DNA of 64,000 nucleotides from Campylobacter iguaniorum (GTDB lineage Bacteria; Campylobacterota; Campylobacteria; Campylobacterales; Campylobacteraceae): contig NZ_CP009043.1 of NCBI RefSeq assembly GCF_000736415.1, forward strand, positions 992,001 through 1,056,000, read 5' to 3'. The notes below the pieces were generated by a model. The model was not told the origin of the DNA. It was given only the letters and a program-made list of their open reading frames with translations, and made no database searches. A program made the translations under genes and the position numbers. Shown piece after piece: positions 18,334-28,832 of the stretch. Within the stretch, counting starts at the first letter, position 1, and each line of letters starts with the position of its first letter.

Positions 18334-20907
18334 TTATAATACATTTATAACTATCTCATCATTCAAAGCTGTGATGTTTATGCTATCTCCTGATTTGAGA
18401 TTGTCTTTTAAAATCTCTTCAGCAAGCCTGTCTTCAACAAGCTCATAAAGTGCCCTTCTAAGTGGTCTTGCTCCATAAACTGGATCAAATCCAGCCTTTG
18501 CTATAAGCTCTTTTGCGCTTGCATCAAGTGTGGCTTTGATACCACGTCCAAGAAGCGTTCCTTCAAGCTCTTTAAACATAATAGAAACTATGCCACTAAG
18601 CTCATTTGCACCAAGTGGATTAAAGATTATGGTGTCATCAAGCCTGTTTAAAAACTCAGGTCTAAAATACTCTTTCAATGCCTCTTTTACCGCATTTTCT
18701 CTCTCATCGCCACTTAAATTTGCTATCGCAGATGAGCCGATGTTGCTTGTTAGAATGATGATTGTATTTTTGAAATCCACAGTTACGCCTTTATTATCAG
18801 TAGCCCTGCCATCATCTAAAATCCCAAGCAAGATATTAAACACATCTTTATGCGCCTTTTCTACTTCGTCAAACAAAATCACGCTATATGGACGACGTCT
18901 CACAGCCTCACTAAGCTGACCGCCCTCATCATATCCCACGTATCCTGGAGGCGCTCCAAGTAGTCTTGAGACGCTGTGTTTTTCCATATATTCACTCATA
19001 TCAAAGCGAATCAGAGCCTTTTCATCATCAAACAAAAACTTAGCCAAAGCCTTAGCACTCTCAGTCTTGCCAACTCCAGTTGGTCCTAAAAATAAAAAGC
19101 TTCCAATAGGACGGTTTTGGCTACTTAAGCCAGCTTTATTTCGTTTTATGGCTCTTGCTAGTGCGTGGAGAGCAGCGTCTTGGCCTACTACACTTTGCTT
19201 TAGATGATCTTCTACTTGCAAGTATTTTTCTTTTTCGCTTGTTAGCATACGTTTGACTGAGATTCCAGTCCATTTGCTAAGTATTCCAGCCACAAGGTCT
19301 TCATCGACTTCATTTTTTAGTAGTACTCCACCCTTTTTCATCTCTTCCCATTTAGCCTCAAACTCTTTTATTTTCGCGTTTGCTTCTGGGATTTTGCCGT
19401 ATTCTATCTCGGCTGCTTTTTCATAAGCGTTATTTCTTTTTGCTAGTTCAGCTTCGTTTTTTAGACTTTCTATGCTTTTTTTAGCTTCACTAATAGAGTT
19501 AAAGACTGCTTTTTCGTTTTTAAATTTAGCTTCCAAGCCAGCTTTTTTCTCGTTTAAATTTGCTAGCTCTTTTTCTATCTCATTTAGCCTATCAATGTTT
19601 TTGTTCTCACCTTCCATTTTCAAAGCTTCACGCTCCACAACTAGAGTTTCGATCTCTCTTTTGGCTTTTGAAAGCTCATAAGGCTCGCTTTCGATCTGCA
19701 TTTTTAGCTCAGCTGCTGCTTCATCTATGAGATCGATTGCCTTATCAGGCAAAAATCTGCCACTGATATATCTATCGCTTAGCTTTGCAGCTGCTACAAG
19801 CGCACTATCAGTTATATTTACATTGTGGTGTACTTCAAGCCTGTCTTTGATACCACGCAAAATTTGAAGCGCTTCATTTACGCTTGGCTCAGCTACATTG
19901 ACTGGTTGAAAACGACGTTGCAAGGCTGCGTCTTTTTCAAAATATTTTCTATATTCTTTAAGCGTTGTAGCGCCCACAGCGTGAAGCTCACCTCTTGCAA
20001 GAGCTGGTTTTAGGATATTTGCAGCGTCCATACTGCCCTCACTTGCTCCAGCTCCTACTATAGTGTGAATTTCATCGATAAAAAGTATGATATTTCCAGC
20101 TTTTTTGACCTCTTCAATGACGGCTTTTAGCCTATCTTCAAACTCTCCTCTATACTTCGCTCCAGCAATCAAAGCACTCATATCAAGAGCAATTACTCGC
20201 TTATTTGCAAGGCTAGTTGGGACTTCTTTTTTATTGATAAGCTCAGCCAAACCCTCCACGATAGCAGTCTTTCCAACTCCTGGCTCACCTAGTAAAATAG
20301 GATTGTTTTTTGTTTTGCGGATGAGGATTTGCATCATTCTTGTGATCTCTTCATCACGTCCGATGACAGGATCTAGCTCACCAGCGGCTGCTTTTTTGGT
20401 TAGATCTACACCAAATTTAGACAAGCTATCAAGTGTTTCATCGCTTGTTTGATTATCTATAGTTCTGCCACCACGAATAGCCTCAAGCTCTTTTCTAAGA
20501 TCTAGCAAATTTATATATTTGCTCAAAATCTCTTTCAAAGGCTCTTTATCAAGATTGCCTAAAATCCATGTATCAACTGCGATAAATTTATCGCCAAGAC
20601 CGACCATGACAGCCTTTGCATTTTCCAAGCTACTTACTAGCTCACTTGAAACTTTGATATTTTCTTTATTTACATTTGAGCTAGTTGGCAAGGAGTTTGC
20701 CCTACTTTTGATATCAAGTAAAACTGCGTCTTTGCTTACATTTGTTTTATTAAAAATTTGATTTAAAATCGAGCTGCTATCTGCTAAAAGTGCCCAAAGC
20801 ATGTGAAGTGGCTTTACTTCTGGATTTTTAGCTCCGATTGCTAGACTTAGTGAGTTTTCTACTAGGCTTCTGGCTTGATCTGTTAATTCTTCAAATATAT
20901 TCGCCAT
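18334..20907 (-). CDS. clpB: ATP-dependent disaggregase ClpB
   Basis: A full-length 857-residue Hsp100 chaperone. Domains in order: N-terminal Clp repeat domain (1-140), first AAA+ domain with [13 protein letters not shown] (about 195), the coiled-coil middle domain (about 400-520) and second AAA+ domain with [14 protein letters not shown] (about 600), then the C-terminal small domain. It threads aggregated proteins together with DnaK. It has its own consensus promoter and a CIRCE-like operator upstream (see those entries), matching HrcA control of heat-shock genes. The conserved gene order clpB ... ctpA-purC matches C. jejuni. Confidence 0.97.
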   Translation of the reverse strand: MANIFEELTDQARSLVENSLSLAIGAKNPEVKPLHMLWALLADSSSILNQIFNKTNVSKDAVLLDIKSRANSLPTSSNVNKENIKVSSELVSSLENAKAVMVGLGDKFIAVDTWILGNLDKEPLKEILSKYINLLDLRKELEAIRGGRTIDNQTSDETLDSLSKFGVDLTKKAAAGELDPVIGRDEEITRMMQILIRKTKNNPILLGEPGVGKTAIVEGLAELINKKEVPTSLANKRVIALDMSALIAGAKYRGEFEDRLKAVIEEVKKAGNIILFIDEIHTIVGAGASEGSMDAANILKPALARGELHAVGATTLKEYRKYFEKDAALQRRFQPVNVAEPSVNEALQILRGIKDRLEVHHNVNITDSALVAAAKLSDRYISGRFLPDKAIDLIDEAAAELKMQIESEPYELSKAKREIETLVVEREALKMEGENKNIDRLNEIEKELANLNEKKAGLEAKFKNEKAVFNSISEAKKSIESLKNEAELAKRNNAYEKAAEIEYGKIPEANAKIKEFEAKWEEMKKGGVLLKNEVDEDLVAGILSKWTGISVKRMLTSEKEKYLQVEDHLKQSVVGQDAALHALARAIKRNKAGLSSQNRPIGSFLFLGPTGVGKTESAKALAKFLFDDEKALIRFDMSEYMEKHSVSRLLGAPPGYVGYDEGGQLSEAVRRRPYSVILFDEVEKAHKDVFNILLGILDDGRATDNKGVTVDFKNTIIILTSNIGSSAIANLSGDERENAVKEALKEYFRPEFLNRLDDTIIFNPLGANELSGIVSIMFKELEGTLLGRGIKATLDASAKELIAKAGFDPVYGARPLRRALYELVEDRLAEEILKDNLKSGDSINITALNDEIVINVL

Positions 20908-20935
20908 ATTTTCTCCTTAACTTTATATTGAGCGT

Positions 20936-20964
20936 ATTATACAACTTTAGTCTATATATGTCAA
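20936..20964 (-). promoter_or_regulatory. Consensus sigma-70 promoter of clpB
   Basis: On the minus strand TTGACA (20964-20959) and TATAAT (20941-20936) are separated by exactly 17 bases, about 30 bases upstream of the clpB start. Both hexamers match the consensus perfectly, which is rare in Campylobacter, where the -35 is usually degenerate. Confidence 0.9.
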
Positions 20965-20979
20965 GGTTATAATATAAAA

Positions 20980-21006
20980 TTAGCAATCATTTTATATAAG
21001 TGCTAA
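20980..21006. promoter_or_regulatory. CIRCE-like operator (HrcA) upstream of clpB
   Basis: TTAGCAATC - 9 bases - AAGTGCTAA. The CIRCE consensus is TTAGCACTC-N9-GAGTGCTAA; each arm differs at one position and the spacer is exactly nine. It lies about 15 bases upstream of the clpB -35 and 118 bases from the ctpA start, so it could affect either gene, but clpB is the expected target. Confidence 0.8.
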
Positions 21007-21123
21007 TTTTACAGAGATCAAATTTAGCCAGATTAGAGCAAAAACGCAAAAAATAACCAATTTTTACTTTAAATTTAGGTCGTATTAAGTAAAATTGAAA
21101 ACTTAAAAACATTGGAGTAGATT

Positions 21124-22416
21124 TTGAAAAAAAAGAGCTTTTTTCAAGCGTTTGGATTTTCTACTGCTGTAGCAATAGGCCTATTTGCCACAGTAAATTT
21201 AAACGCCCAAACAGATACACAAACTAGCAAACTTGAAGCGTTAGCAAAACTCACAAAAACAATAGCAATCGTCGAAAAATACTATGTCGATGATATAAAT
21301 TTCACCACCATAGTCGATAAAACCATAGCTGGACTTATGACAAATTTAGACGCACATTCTAGCTTTTTAGATGAAAAAGCGTTTAAAGATATGCAAGTCC
21401 AAACAAGCGGCGAGTTTGGTGGACTTGGAATAACAGTAGGCATGAAAGATGGTGCTCTGACTGTCATATCTCCTATCGATGACACGCCAGCTTATAAAGC
21501 TGGAGTAAAAGCCGGAGATGTCATATTAAGAATAGATGGCAACTCAACTATCGGCATCACGATAGATGAAGCAGTAAATAAAATGCGTGGAAAACCAAAA
21601 ACTCCAGTCAGCATAACAATTGTCAGAAAAGGCGAAAAAAAGCCATTTGATCTAAACATCATAAGAGATCTTATCACAGTAGAATCAGTCCAAGCAAAGC
21701 TGATAAAAGATGAAAATATGCTCTATCTTAGAGTTACTACATTCGATCAGCACGTAACAGACAAAGCTAGAGAGTTTATCAAGAAAAATCCAAATGTAAA
21801 AGGCATCATACTAGATCTTAGAAACAACCCTGGCGGACTTCTAAATCAAGCAGTTGGCTTAACAAATTTATTTGTAGATAAAGGTGCCATCGTAACCCAA
21901 AAGGGTCGCACAAAAGGCGAAGATGAAGCCTATAATGCAGATCCAAAAGTCATGGTAACAAAAGCTTCATTAGCAGTGCTGATAAATGGCGGAAGTGCGA
22001 GTGCGAGCGAGATCGTGAGCGGAGCCTTGCAAGATCTTAAAAGAGCTGTTGTAGTCGGAGAAAATACATTTGGCAAAGGAAGCGTTCAAATGGTTATGCC
22101 AGTAGACAATACTGAGGCTCTAAGACTTACTGTAGCAAGGTATTATCTCCCAAGCGGACGCACTATCCAAGCAGTCGGAGTAAAACCAGATATTTTGGTA
22201 TATCCTGGAAAAGTTCCTAGTGAAGATGATAATGGATTTAGTCTAAAAGAAAGCGATTTAAAACAACATTTAGAGAGCGAACTTGATAAAATAGAGCCAA
22301 AAAATGGCAAAAAAGAGACTAAAGACGATAAAAATATAATTTCACAACAACAAATTTATGATGATATTCAGTTAAAAACTGCAATTGATAGTATAAAAAT
22401 TCTAAACATTAGATAA
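21124..22416 (+). CDS. ctpA: Carboxy-terminal processing protease (S41)
   Basis: A 430-residue exported serine protease with a signal peptide (about 1-29), a PDZ domain (about 85-170, with the [10 protein letters not shown] loop) and an S41 catalytic domain. The catalytic serine lies in [15 protein letters not shown] and the lysine in [11 protein letters not shown]. It cleaves C-terminal tails of periplasmic proteins. Start is TTG at 21124 after GGAG, which gives a good signal peptide. It begins the operon ctpA-purC, as in C. jejuni Cj0511-Cj0512. Confidence 0.93.
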   Translation: MKKKSFFQAFGFSTAVAIGLFATVNLNAQTDTQTSKLEALAKLTKTIAIVEKYYVDDINFTTIVDKTIAGLMTNLDAHSSFLDEKAFKDMQVQTSGEFGGLGITVGMKDGALTVISPIDDTPAYKAGVKAGDVILRIDGNSTIGITIDEAVNKMRGKPKTPVSITIVRKGEKKPFDLNIIRDLITVESVQAKLIKDENMLYLRVTTFDQHVTDKAREFIKKNPNVKGIILDLRNNPGGLLNQAVGLTNLFVDKGAIVTQKGRTKGEDEAYNADPKVMVTKASLAVLINGGSASASEIVSGALQDLKRAVVVGENTFGKGSVQMVMPVDNTEALRLTVARYYLPSGRTIQAVGVKPDILVYPGKVPSEDDNGFSLKESDLKQHLESELDKIEPKNGKKETKDDKNIISQQQIYDDIQLKTAIDSIKILNIR

Positions 22417-22426
22417 GGAGAAGATT

Positions 22427-23143
22427 ATGACAAAATCAGAGATGATTTATGAGGGAAAAGGTAAAAAAATGTGGTCAGTCGCTGAAGATAGCGACTTGCT
22501 GATAGCTGAATTTAAAGATGATTTAACAGCATTTAACGCAGAAAAAAGAGGCAGTGAGAGTGGCAAAGGCGCACTAAATAACAAAATCTCAACTGCAATA
22601 TTCAAACTTCTAAAAGAAAAAGGTATCCAAACTGCACTTGTCGAAACTCTAAGCGACACAGAACAACTAGTCAAAAAATGCAAAATCATACCATTAGAAG
22701 TGGTCGTGAGAAACATCGCTACAGGAAGCCTTAGCAAAAGACTTGGTATCAAAGAAGGAACAGTTTTACCATTTACTTTAGTTGAGTTTTACTACAAAGA
22801 TGATGCGCTTGGCGATCCACTTGTAAATGATGAGCACTGCTTGATGATGGATCTTGTAAAAAGCGAAAACGACCTTGATAGACTAAAACATCTTGGACGC
22901 GAAATCAACTCTATATTATTTAGCTTTTTTGCAAACAAAGGCCTAAAACTAGTTGATTTCAAAATCGAATTTGGCGTGGATAAAGATGGAAATATACTTC
23001 TTGCTGACGAGATTAGCCCAGATAGCTGCCGTTTTTGGGATGCTAAAACAAATGAAAAAATGGACAAAGATAGATTCAGACAAGATCTTGGCAATGTAAA
23101 AATGGCTTATGAAGAGGTTCTTCGCCGCATTCTATCTGAGTAA
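22427..23143 (+). CDS. purC: SAICAR synthetase
   Basis: A 238-residue enzyme of normal length that joins aspartate to CAIR using ATP in purine synthesis. Family motifs seen are YEGKGKKMW, the ATP-site region [23 protein letters not shown] and [14 protein letters not shown]. It follows ctpA by 10 bases with AAGGAG upstream of the ATG. A hairpin separates it from purS and purQ, which supply the substrate pathway. Confidence 0.97.
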   Translation: MTKSEMIYEGKGKKMWSVAEDSDLLIAEFKDDLTAFNAEKRGSESGKGALNNKISTAIFKLLKEKGIQTALVETLSDTEQLVKKCKIIPLEVVVRNIATGSLSKRLGIKEGTVLPFTLVEFYYKDDALGDPLVNDEHCLMMDLVKSENDLDRLKHLGREINSILFSFFANKGLKLVDFKIEFGVDKDGNILLADEISPDSCRFWDAKTNEKMDKDRFRQDLGNVKMAYEEVLRRILSE

Positions 23144-23154
23144 ATTTACTTAAT

Positions 23155-23180
23155 AAATTTGCCCTTTTTCGGGCAAATTT
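23155..23180 (+). terminator. Hairpin between purC and purS
   Basis: AAATTTGCCC (23155-23164), loop of 6, GGGCAAATTT (23171-23180). The stem is perfect over 10 bp and lies 12 bases after the purC stop. It lacks a long T-run, so it may be a partial terminator within the purine operon. Confidence 0.7.
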
Positions 23181-23222
23181 AACTCTTGATTTTTAAATTT
23201 AAAACAACAATAAAGGCTAGAA

Positions 23223-23453
23223 ATGAAAGTTACAGTAAATGTTTTTTTAAAAAATGGCGTTTTGGATCCTGCTGGTAAAGCTACAGAACACGCTTTAAAA
23301 TCTCTTGGTTTTAGCGGAGTAAATGGAGTAAGAATCGGCAAACAAATCATCTTAAATTTATCAGATAATTCAAGCGATGAAGATATCAAAACAATGTGCG
23401 AAGAACTACTTGCTAATACAGTTATAGAAGATTATGAAATCATAAAAGGCTAA
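23223..23453 (+). CDS. purS: FGAM synthetase subunit PurS
   Basis: A 76-residue protein matching PurS in length and in the motifs KNGVLDPAGKATEHALKSLGF and VNGVRIGKQI. It bridges PurL and PurQ in the three-component phosphoribosylformylglycinamidine synthase. The next gene, purQ, starts two bases after the stop. Confidence 0.95.
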   Translation: MKVTVNVFLKNGVLDPAGKATEHALKSLGFSGVNGVRIGKQIILNLSDNSSDEDIKTMCEELLANTVIEDYEIIKG

Positions 23454-23455
23454 AA

Positions 23456-24121
23456 ATGAAAGTAGCTATCGTAAATTTCCCTGGAACAAACTGCGAAAGA
23501 GATACAAAATACGCTTTTGATAAACTAGGCTGCCAAACTGAAGTTATCTGGCACAAAGATACCACTATAAACGCTGATCTTATAGTCTTGCCTGGCGGTT
23601 TTAGCTATGGAGATTATCTAAGAACTGCAGCTATTGCTAAATTTAGTCCAGCTATGAACGCTGTCAAAGCCCACGCTGATAAAGGTGGCTTGGTACTAGG
23701 TATCTGCAACGGTTTTCAAATGCTTTTAGAAACCGGTCTGTTAGAAGGTGCTATGAGAAGAAATGAAAATATGAGCTTCATAAGCAAATTTCATCATCTA
23801 AAAGTCATCTCAAACAACAATAAATTCTTATCAAAACTAAATAATAACGATATAGTCGATATCCCTATCGCTCATGGCGAGGGCAACTACTACACTGACG
23901 CTGATACGCTCAAAAAGCTATATGACAATGACCAAGTTATCTTAAAATACTGCGATGAGCTTGGAAATCTATCAAATGCAAACGGCTCAGTCGATTGTAT
24001 CGCTGGAATTTGCAACAAAAACAAAAACGTTTTTGGACTTATGCCACACCCTGAACGCGCCATAGAGCCACTACTTGGAAGCGTTGATGGATTAAAAATG
24101 CTAGAAGGTTTGATTTGCTAA
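23456..24121 (+). CDS. purQ: FGAM synthetase glutaminase subunit PurQ
   Basis: A 221-residue class I glutamine amidotransferase supplying ammonia to PurL. The nucleophile cysteine is in GICNGFQML, and the remaining catalytic residues lie in MPHPERAIEP. The start FPGTNCERD is typical. Its last codons overlap the TTG start of the next gene. Confidence 0.96.
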   Translation: MKVAIVNFPGTNCERDTKYAFDKLGCQTEVIWHKDTTINADLIVLPGGFSYGDYLRTAAIAKFSPAMNAVKAHADKGGLVLGICNGFQMLLETGLLEGAMRRNENMSFISKFHHLKVISNNNKFLSKLNNNDIVDIPIAHGEGNYYTDADTLKKLYDNDQVILKYCDELGNLSNANGSVDCIAGICNKNKNVFGLMPHPERAIEPLLGSVDGLKMLEGLIC

Positions 24122-25299
24122 AACTTCTCTTATTCATATTTTTTATTAGCTCTCTAATCGCTCAGCAAGAAGTAAGTGTATTTGGCAACCAAAGCACTCC
24201 TGAGCCTAAAAGACAGATAACAGCTGGAGAAATTGGGAAAATAGCCCCAACTGATGAGCCAGACTATTTAAGAGATAATAAAGAGATTTATCAACAAGTC
24301 GAGCTAAACGAACTAAAATTACAAACATCAAAAACTCCAAGATCTGTCTATGTCTACCAAACTTTTAGCATAAATCTCAAAGCAGACACCGAACAAAATC
24401 TAAATTTTGACCTAAATTTGACTGCGAATTTAGACGGCATAACATGGCTAAATCCAAAGCCAAACTGGAATGAGATAAAAAAAGGCATTTATGAAACCAC
24501 ATTGTGGTTTGAAGCAAATAACACAAATGCGAGCATAGATAAACTAACTCTTACTCTAAATAGAAATGGAGCTTTTTTTCAAGATGCCAGCATAAAACCA
24601 AAGCTTCCTTTGATAAAAAATCTCAAATTTGATCCAAATTTTAGTTTTGTTGTAGCAGACGCTCTTGATGTAAAAAAGATCAAAAGCTCTAAATTTGATG
24701 ATTTAAGCAACTTAATAACCATAGAATTAGAAACAAAAAACGGAAATCTTAACTCATTTGCGATACCAAAAGAGTTTAAAAAACAAGGTATTGAGTCTAT
24801 AAAAGGCGATTATTTAAGCCAAAATGGTAATTATTTTATCATCGCTGACACTGATGTAAAAGAGATAGAGTTTAGCTATTTTAATCTCAAAAGTTCTAAA
24901 TTTGAGAGCTTCAAGCTCCCAGTCAAAGTAGAAATAGACGACCTAAGCACTCAGGTAAATTTAAACCCAAAAGAGAGCGAGTTTGAGCTATATAAAGATA
25001 TAAGCATATATGCTTTGATAGCAATTTTCTTGCTATTTTTTATATTTAAAAGAAGCTATTATTCGCTAGTTTTAGCCATAGCTTTTGGCGGATATACTTT
25101 TTATGATAGTAAGCCATTTAGCGATGGAATGCTTGAGATAAACTCAGAAGTCAGGATTCTTCCGACACCAAATTCGACTATATTTTATGTATCCAAAGCA
25201 TCACAAAAAGTCAAAATAATGTCAAAAAATGACACTTATACAAAGATTATTTTATCAGATAAAAAAATCGGTTGGGTAAAAAATGAAAATATTAAATAA
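24115..25299 (+). CDS. Exported membrane protein with C-terminal SH3-like domain (Cj0515-like)
   Basis: A 394-residue protein with a signal peptide, a beta-rich periplasmic region (about 20-300), two close hydrophobic segments (about 302-335) and a C-terminal stretch resembling a bacterial SH3 domain (SEVRILPTPNSTIF ... KIGWVKN). Function unknown. The same position between purQ and plsC is held by Cj0515 in C. jejuni. The start is TTG at 24115 inside purQ, with AGAAGG upstream. It overlaps plsC by 17 bases. Confidence 0.85.
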   Translation: MLKLLLFIFFISSLIAQQEVSVFGNQSTPEPKRQITAGEIGKIAPTDEPDYLRDNKEIYQQVELNELKLQTSKTPRSVYVYQTFSINLKADTEQNLNFDLNLTANLDGITWLNPKPNWNEIKKGIYETTLWFEANNTNASIDKLTLTLNRNGAFFQDASIKPKLPLIKNLKFDPNFSFVVADALDVKKIKSSKFDDLSNLITIELETKNGNLNSFAIPKEFKKQGIESIKGDYLSQNGNYFIIADTDVKEIEFSYFNLKSSKFESFKLPVKVEIDDLSTQVNLNPKESEFELYKDISIYALIAIFLLFFIFKRSYYSLVLAIAFGGYTFYDSKPFSDGMLEINSEVRILPTPNSTIFYVSKASQKVKIMSKNDTYTKIILSDKKIGWVKNENIK

Positions 25300-25963
25300 A
25301 TTAATAGCAGTTCTTATTGCCATAGAGCTAATCTTAAGCATAGCTATAGTCGTTTTACTCATGGCTATTTTCAACAAACAAAATAGAGCCATAAGAAGAG
25401 CTTGGGCGAAGCTTCAAAAAGTGGTTATGGGATATAAAATAGAGGTCTTTGGCAAGCCTAATAGAGAGGCAAATTTACTCATCATAAATCACCAAAGTAT
25501 GCTTGATATAGTGGTTCTTGAGGATATACACCCTGCAAATTTAGCTTGGATCGCCAAAAAAGAGATAGGCTCTATCCCTATTCTTGGCAAAATCCTTTCA
25601 CTACCAAAAATGATCCCACTAGATAGAAGCAACCCAAGAGCCATCACAAAACTCATAAAAGATGTCAAAGATAGAGTAGAAAATGACAGAGTTGTAGCTA
25701 TGTTTCCAGAAGGTACCAGAGGCAGAGGCGATAAGCTTTTGAAGTTTCAAAGTGGCGCTAAAATCATGGTTTCAAAGCTAAACTTAAAAGTCCAACCAGT
25801 TCTCATAATCGGCTCAAAAGACATATTAGACACTAAAAACTTCTCAGCTAATATTGGCAAAACTCTAAAGATTTTCTATCTCGATATGATTGATACCACT
25901 GACGAAAACTGGCTTGAAAACACTAGAGCTAAAATGCAAGAGTTACTAGATCAAAATTTATGA
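25283..25963 (+). CDS. plsC: 1-acylglycerol-3-phosphate acyltransferase
   Basis: A 226-residue inner-membrane enzyme making phosphatidic acid. The N-terminal helix is followed by the catalytic motif NHQSMLD (HX4D), the glycerol-phosphate binding FPEGTRGRGD and the KIGSIPILGK-type region. Length is normal. It overlaps the genes on both sides, and the position matches Cj0516. Confidence 0.93.
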   Translation: MKILNKLIAVLIAIELILSIAIVVLLMAIFNKQNRAIRRAWAKLQKVVMGYKIEVFGKPNREANLLIINHQSMLDIVVLEDIHPANLAWIAKKEIGSIPILGKILSLPKMIPLDRSNPRAITKLIKDVKDRVENDRVVAMFPEGTRGRGDKLLKFQSGAKIMVSKLNLKVQPVLIIGSKDILDTKNFSANIGKTLKIFYLDMIDTTDENWLENTRAKMQELLDQNL

Positions 25964-26343
25964 GCCTTATAAGTATTATTTGCATAGGAAGTGGCGGATT
26001 TATCGGGGCTGTTTTGAGAGCCTTATCTAACGCCCTTGTAGCAAAAATATTTCCAAATTTAGCATTTCCGCTTGGCACACTTTTTGTAAATGTGCTTGGT
26101 GGGTTTTTGATAGGTTTTATCCTAAGTCTTGCTTCATCCCTGCCACTAAATCCAAATTTAAAATCATTTTTAGTCACTGGAATACTTGGTGGGCTTACTA
26201 CATTTTCCACTTTTACATACGAAAATATGCTACTTTTAAACTCTGGAAATTTTTTGAATGCGTTTTTGAATATCTTTTTAAATGTAGTTTTATGTATCAT
26301 ATTTTGCTATATCGGAGCAAATTTAGCCAAATTTATATTTTGA
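25960..26343 (+). CDS. crcB: Fluoride exporter CrcB/Fluc
   Basis: A 127-residue, four-helix protein of the Fluc family. Characteristic motifs are GGFIGAVLRA, GTLFVNVLGGFLIGF and GGLTTFSTFTYE; the last forms the channel Phe and Ser/Thr track. It works as an antiparallel dimer that removes fluoride. Start overlaps the plsC stop (ATGA). No fluoride riboswitch is seen upstream, consistent with operon expression. A terminator follows. Confidence 0.94.
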   Translation: MSLISIICIGSGGFIGAVLRALSNALVAKIFPNLAFPLGTLFVNVLGGFLIGFILSLASSLPLNPNLKSFLVTGILGGLTTFSTFTYENMLLLNSGNFLNAFLNIFLNVVLCIIFCYIGANLAKFIF

Positions 26344-26344
26344 T

Positions 26345-26371
26345 AAACTTGATAGTATTATTATCAAGTTT
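26345..26371 (+). terminator. Terminator after crcB
   Basis: AAACTTGATA (26345-26354), loop of 7, TATCAAGTTT (26362-26371), followed by TTCTAAATTT. It starts two bases after the crcB stop and separates this operon from the htpG promoter. Confidence 0.8.
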
Positions 26372-26383
26372 TCTAAATTTATA

Positions 26384-26412
26384 TTGACAATATTAGCACT
26401 CTATGATATAAT
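26384..26412 (+). promoter_or_regulatory. htpG promoter with CIRCE-like operator
   Basis: TTGACA (26384-26389), 17-base spacer, TATAAT (26407-26412): a perfect consensus promoter. Inside the spacer TTAGCACTC (26393-26401) is an exact CIRCE left arm. After nine bases comes ATTTGCCAA (26411-26419), a degenerate right arm (5 of 9 matching). A repressor bound here would cover the -10, which suggests HrcA-type control of htpG. Confidence 0.75.
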
Positions 26413-26438
26413 TTGCCAAAAATTTTAGGAGAACTAAT

Positions 26439-28286
26439 ATGGTAAAACACGAATTTCAAACCGAAGTAAATGACTTACTAAATTTAATGATTCACTCTTT
26501 ATACTCAAATAAAGAGATATTTTTGCGTGAGCTTATCTCAAACGCAAGCGACGCATTAGACAAGCTAAACTACCTTTGTTTAACTGATGAAAAATACAAA
26601 AGTATAAACTACACACCAAAAATCTCGCTATCAATCAACAAAGATGCAAAAACCCTAACCATCAGCGATACCGGTATTGGCATGGATGAAAACGACCTTA
26701 TAAATAATCTTGGAACAATCGCAAGAAGTGGAACAAAGGGCTTTTTAAGCTCAATGAGTGGCGATGCGAAAAAAGATAGTTCGCTAATTGGACAATTTGG
26801 CGTTGGATTTTACTCTGCATTTATGGTAGCAAATAAAATAGACGTCATCAGCCGCAAAGCTCTAAGCGACAAAGCCTATAAATGGAGCAGTGACGCAAAA
26901 AGCTATGATATAGAAGAGGCAAGTAAAGATGGTTTTGGTACCGATATCGTGCTTCATCTAAGTGACGATGAGTTTAATGATGATTTTCGTATCGAAAGTA
27001 TAGTCAAAAAATACTCAAACCACATTCCATACCCTATTTTTATGTATAAAAATGAATGGATAGAGCCAAAAGAAGGCGAAAAAGAGGGTCATAACGAAAT
27101 CAAAAACTCTCAAATTAATAAAGCCTCAGCCCTTTGGAGACTTCCAAAATCAAGTCTAAAAGATAGCGACTACAACGAGTTTTACAAACAAATCAGCCAC
27201 GATAGTAGCGATCCGCTTTTCCACATACACACAAAAGCAGAGGGCAAGATAGAATACACAACACTATTTTATGTCCCAAGCGTCGAGCCATTTGACCTAT
27301 TTCGCGTGGATTATCAAAGCGGCGTGAAATTATATGTCAAAAGAGTATTTATCACTGATGATGCAAAAGAGCTATTGCCACCATATCTTAGATTTGTTCG
27401 TGGCGTGATGGACGTAGAGGATCTGCCGCTAAATGTGAGCCGTGAGATACTTCAAGAAAACCGCATTCTAGCAACAGTAAAAGACCAAAGTGTCAAAAAA
27501 ATCCTAACCGAACTTGAAAAAATGCTAAATAATGATAGAGAAAAATATATGAAGTTCTACTCACTATTTGGCAAAGTTTTAAAAGAGGGACTTTATGGAT
27601 TTAGCGCAAATAAAGACGAACTTTTGAATTTGTGTTTATTTAAATCTAGCTTAAAAGATGGCTTCATAAGCCTAAAAGAATACAAAGCAAATATGCAAAA
27701 AGACCAAAAGTCAATCTACTATATAAGCGGCAAAAACGAAGCTATGCTAAGAAACTCACCACTCCTAGAAAGTTTCAAAAAACAAGGCATAGAAGTCCTA
27801 ATCTGCGATGAAGAGATCGATACTATCGTAATGCCTATGGTTTATGAATTTGACAAAACCCCTATCAAAGCCATAAACAACTCAGATATAAATGACGAGA
27901 TAAAAAATGATGAAAAGATCGATGAAACAGCCCACGCTGGACTAATTGTTAAGATAAAAGAAGCTCTAAAAGACGAGGTCAAAGATGTCAAACTCTCAAA
28001 CAGACTAAGCGACTCAGCAGCTTGCCTTATCTATGACAAAAATGATCCAGACTACGCTATGCAAATGATGTTTAAACAAATGGGTCAGGAAGCCCCAAGC
28101 GTGAAGCCGATACTTGAAATAAACCCAAATCATCAGATATTCACAAAACTTGAAGCAAATGAGCTAATGGTAAATGACATATCAAATTTACTACTAAATA
28201 TGGCAAAAATCAGCGAAGGCATTCCAGTAGAAAACCCAACTGAGTTTGCTAAAAAGCTTACAAATATAATGATAAAAGCATTATAA
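26439..28286 (+). CDS. htpG: Hsp90-family chaperone HtpG
   Basis: A 615-residue protein of normal length. The N-terminal ATP domain shows [27 protein letters not shown] and [14 protein letters not shown]. The middle domain has [21 protein letters not shown], and the C-terminal dimerisation domain is complete. It assists folding under heat and other stress. AGGAG precedes the ATG. It is a single-gene transcription unit with a promoter and a convergent terminator. Confidence 0.97.
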   Translation: MVKHEFQTEVNDLLNLMIHSLYSNKEIFLRELISNASDALDKLNYLCLTDEKYKSINYTPKISLSINKDAKTLTISDTGIGMDENDLINNLGTIARSGTKGFLSSMSGDAKKDSSLIGQFGVGFYSAFMVANKIDVISRKALSDKAYKWSSDAKSYDIEEASKDGFGTDIVLHLSDDEFNDDFRIESIVKKYSNHIPYPIFMYKNEWIEPKEGEKEGHNEIKNSQINKASALWRLPKSSLKDSDYNEFYKQISHDSSDPLFHIHTKAEGKIEYTTLFYVPSVEPFDLFRVDYQSGVKLYVKRVFITDDAKELLPPYLRFVRGVMDVEDLPLNVSREILQENRILATVKDQSVKKILTELEKMLNNDREKYMKFYSLFGKVLKEGLYGFSANKDELLNLCLFKSSLKDGFISLKEYKANMQKDQKSIYYISGKNEAMLRNSPLLESFKKQGIEVLICDEEIDTIVMPMVYEFDKTPIKAINNSDINDEIKNDEKIDETAHAGLIVKIKEALKDEVKDVKLSNRLSDSAACLIYDKNDPDYAMQMMFKQMGQEAPSVKPILEINPNHQIFTKLEANELMVNDISNLLLNMAKISEGIPVENPTEFAKKLTNIMIKAL

Positions 28287-28289
28287 AAA

Positions 28290-28306
28290 AGGGAGTTTAA
28301 CTCCCT
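28290..28306. terminator. Terminator between htpG and rhodanese gene
   Basis: AGGGAGTT, one base, AACTCCCT. It sits four bases from each stop codon of the convergent genes. On the minus strand it is followed by TTTTTTATAA, so it is clearly a terminator for the rhodanese gene. Confidence 0.8.
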
Positions 28307-28310
28307 AAAT

Positions 28311-28694
28311 TTATGGTTTTACGGTTGGTAGATTTTTGACTTTATTCATTCCACCACCTAAATTTATGACATTTTCAACGCCAGCATCACTCAGCAAAGC
28401 TGAAGCTGCTTTGCTTCTTGCGCCACTTCTACAAATTATTCCAACTTTTTTATTTGTATCAATTTTGCTTTTTACCTCATTTACAAAATCACTATTTATA
28501 CTTCCATCAGCGTTTCTATAAGTTACCAAAATTGCTCCATTTATCACGCCAGTTTCAGCCCATTCAGCTGGAGTTCTTACATCTACTATTTGGATATTTG
28601 GATCGTTTAAAATCTCACTATTCACCTCAATTGTCTCAAATTTAGCAAACATTTGCACGCACAAAACCGCCAAAACAAGTAAAATCTTTTTCAT
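28311..28694 (-). CDS. Exported single-domain rhodanese
   Basis: A 127-residue periplasmic protein with a signal peptide (about 1-17) and one rhodanese domain. The active loop is CRSGARS with the catalytic cysteine (about residue 88), preceded by IVDVRTPAEWAETG. Likely a thiosulfate or polysulfide sulfurtransferase; the physiological acceptor is not known. It matches Cj0519 in position next to htpG. Confidence 0.9.
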   Translation of the reverse strand: MKKILLVLAVLCVQMFAKFETIEVNSEILNDPNIQIVDVRTPAEWAETGVINGAILVTYRNADGSINSDFVNEVKSKIDTNKKVGIICRSGARSKAASALLSDAGVENVINLGGGMNKVKNLPTVKP

Positions 28695-28796
28695 ATTTTC
28701 CCTTTGAATTAAAATAGTGGGAAGATTAGCATATAAAAGTTAATAATGATATTTAAGTGATATTTGGTAAAATTTAAAGTAAATTTAAGAGCAAAT

Positions 28797-28823
28797 AACC
28801 CAAATTTATATCAAATTTGGGTT
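28797..28823 (-). terminator. Terminator after the CoA-transferase gene
   Basis: AACCCAAATTT (28797-28807), loop of 5, AAATTTGGGTT (28813-28823). The stem is perfect over 11 bp and begins about 10 bases beyond the stop codon. Confidence 0.8.
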
Positions 28824-28832
28824 ACGTAGTTT

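Noticed and set aside
18530-20761. Several open frames on the plus strand opposite clpB
   Set aside because: They have no ribosome binding sites, no recognisable domains, and mirror clpB codon structure.
21127-21134. Run of As at the start of ctpA as a slippage site
   Set aside because: It encodes the Lys residues of a normal signal peptide; no second frame continues a domain.
23181-23222. Possible riboswitch before purS
   Set aside because: The space after the hairpin is only 42 bases, too short for a purine riboswitch.
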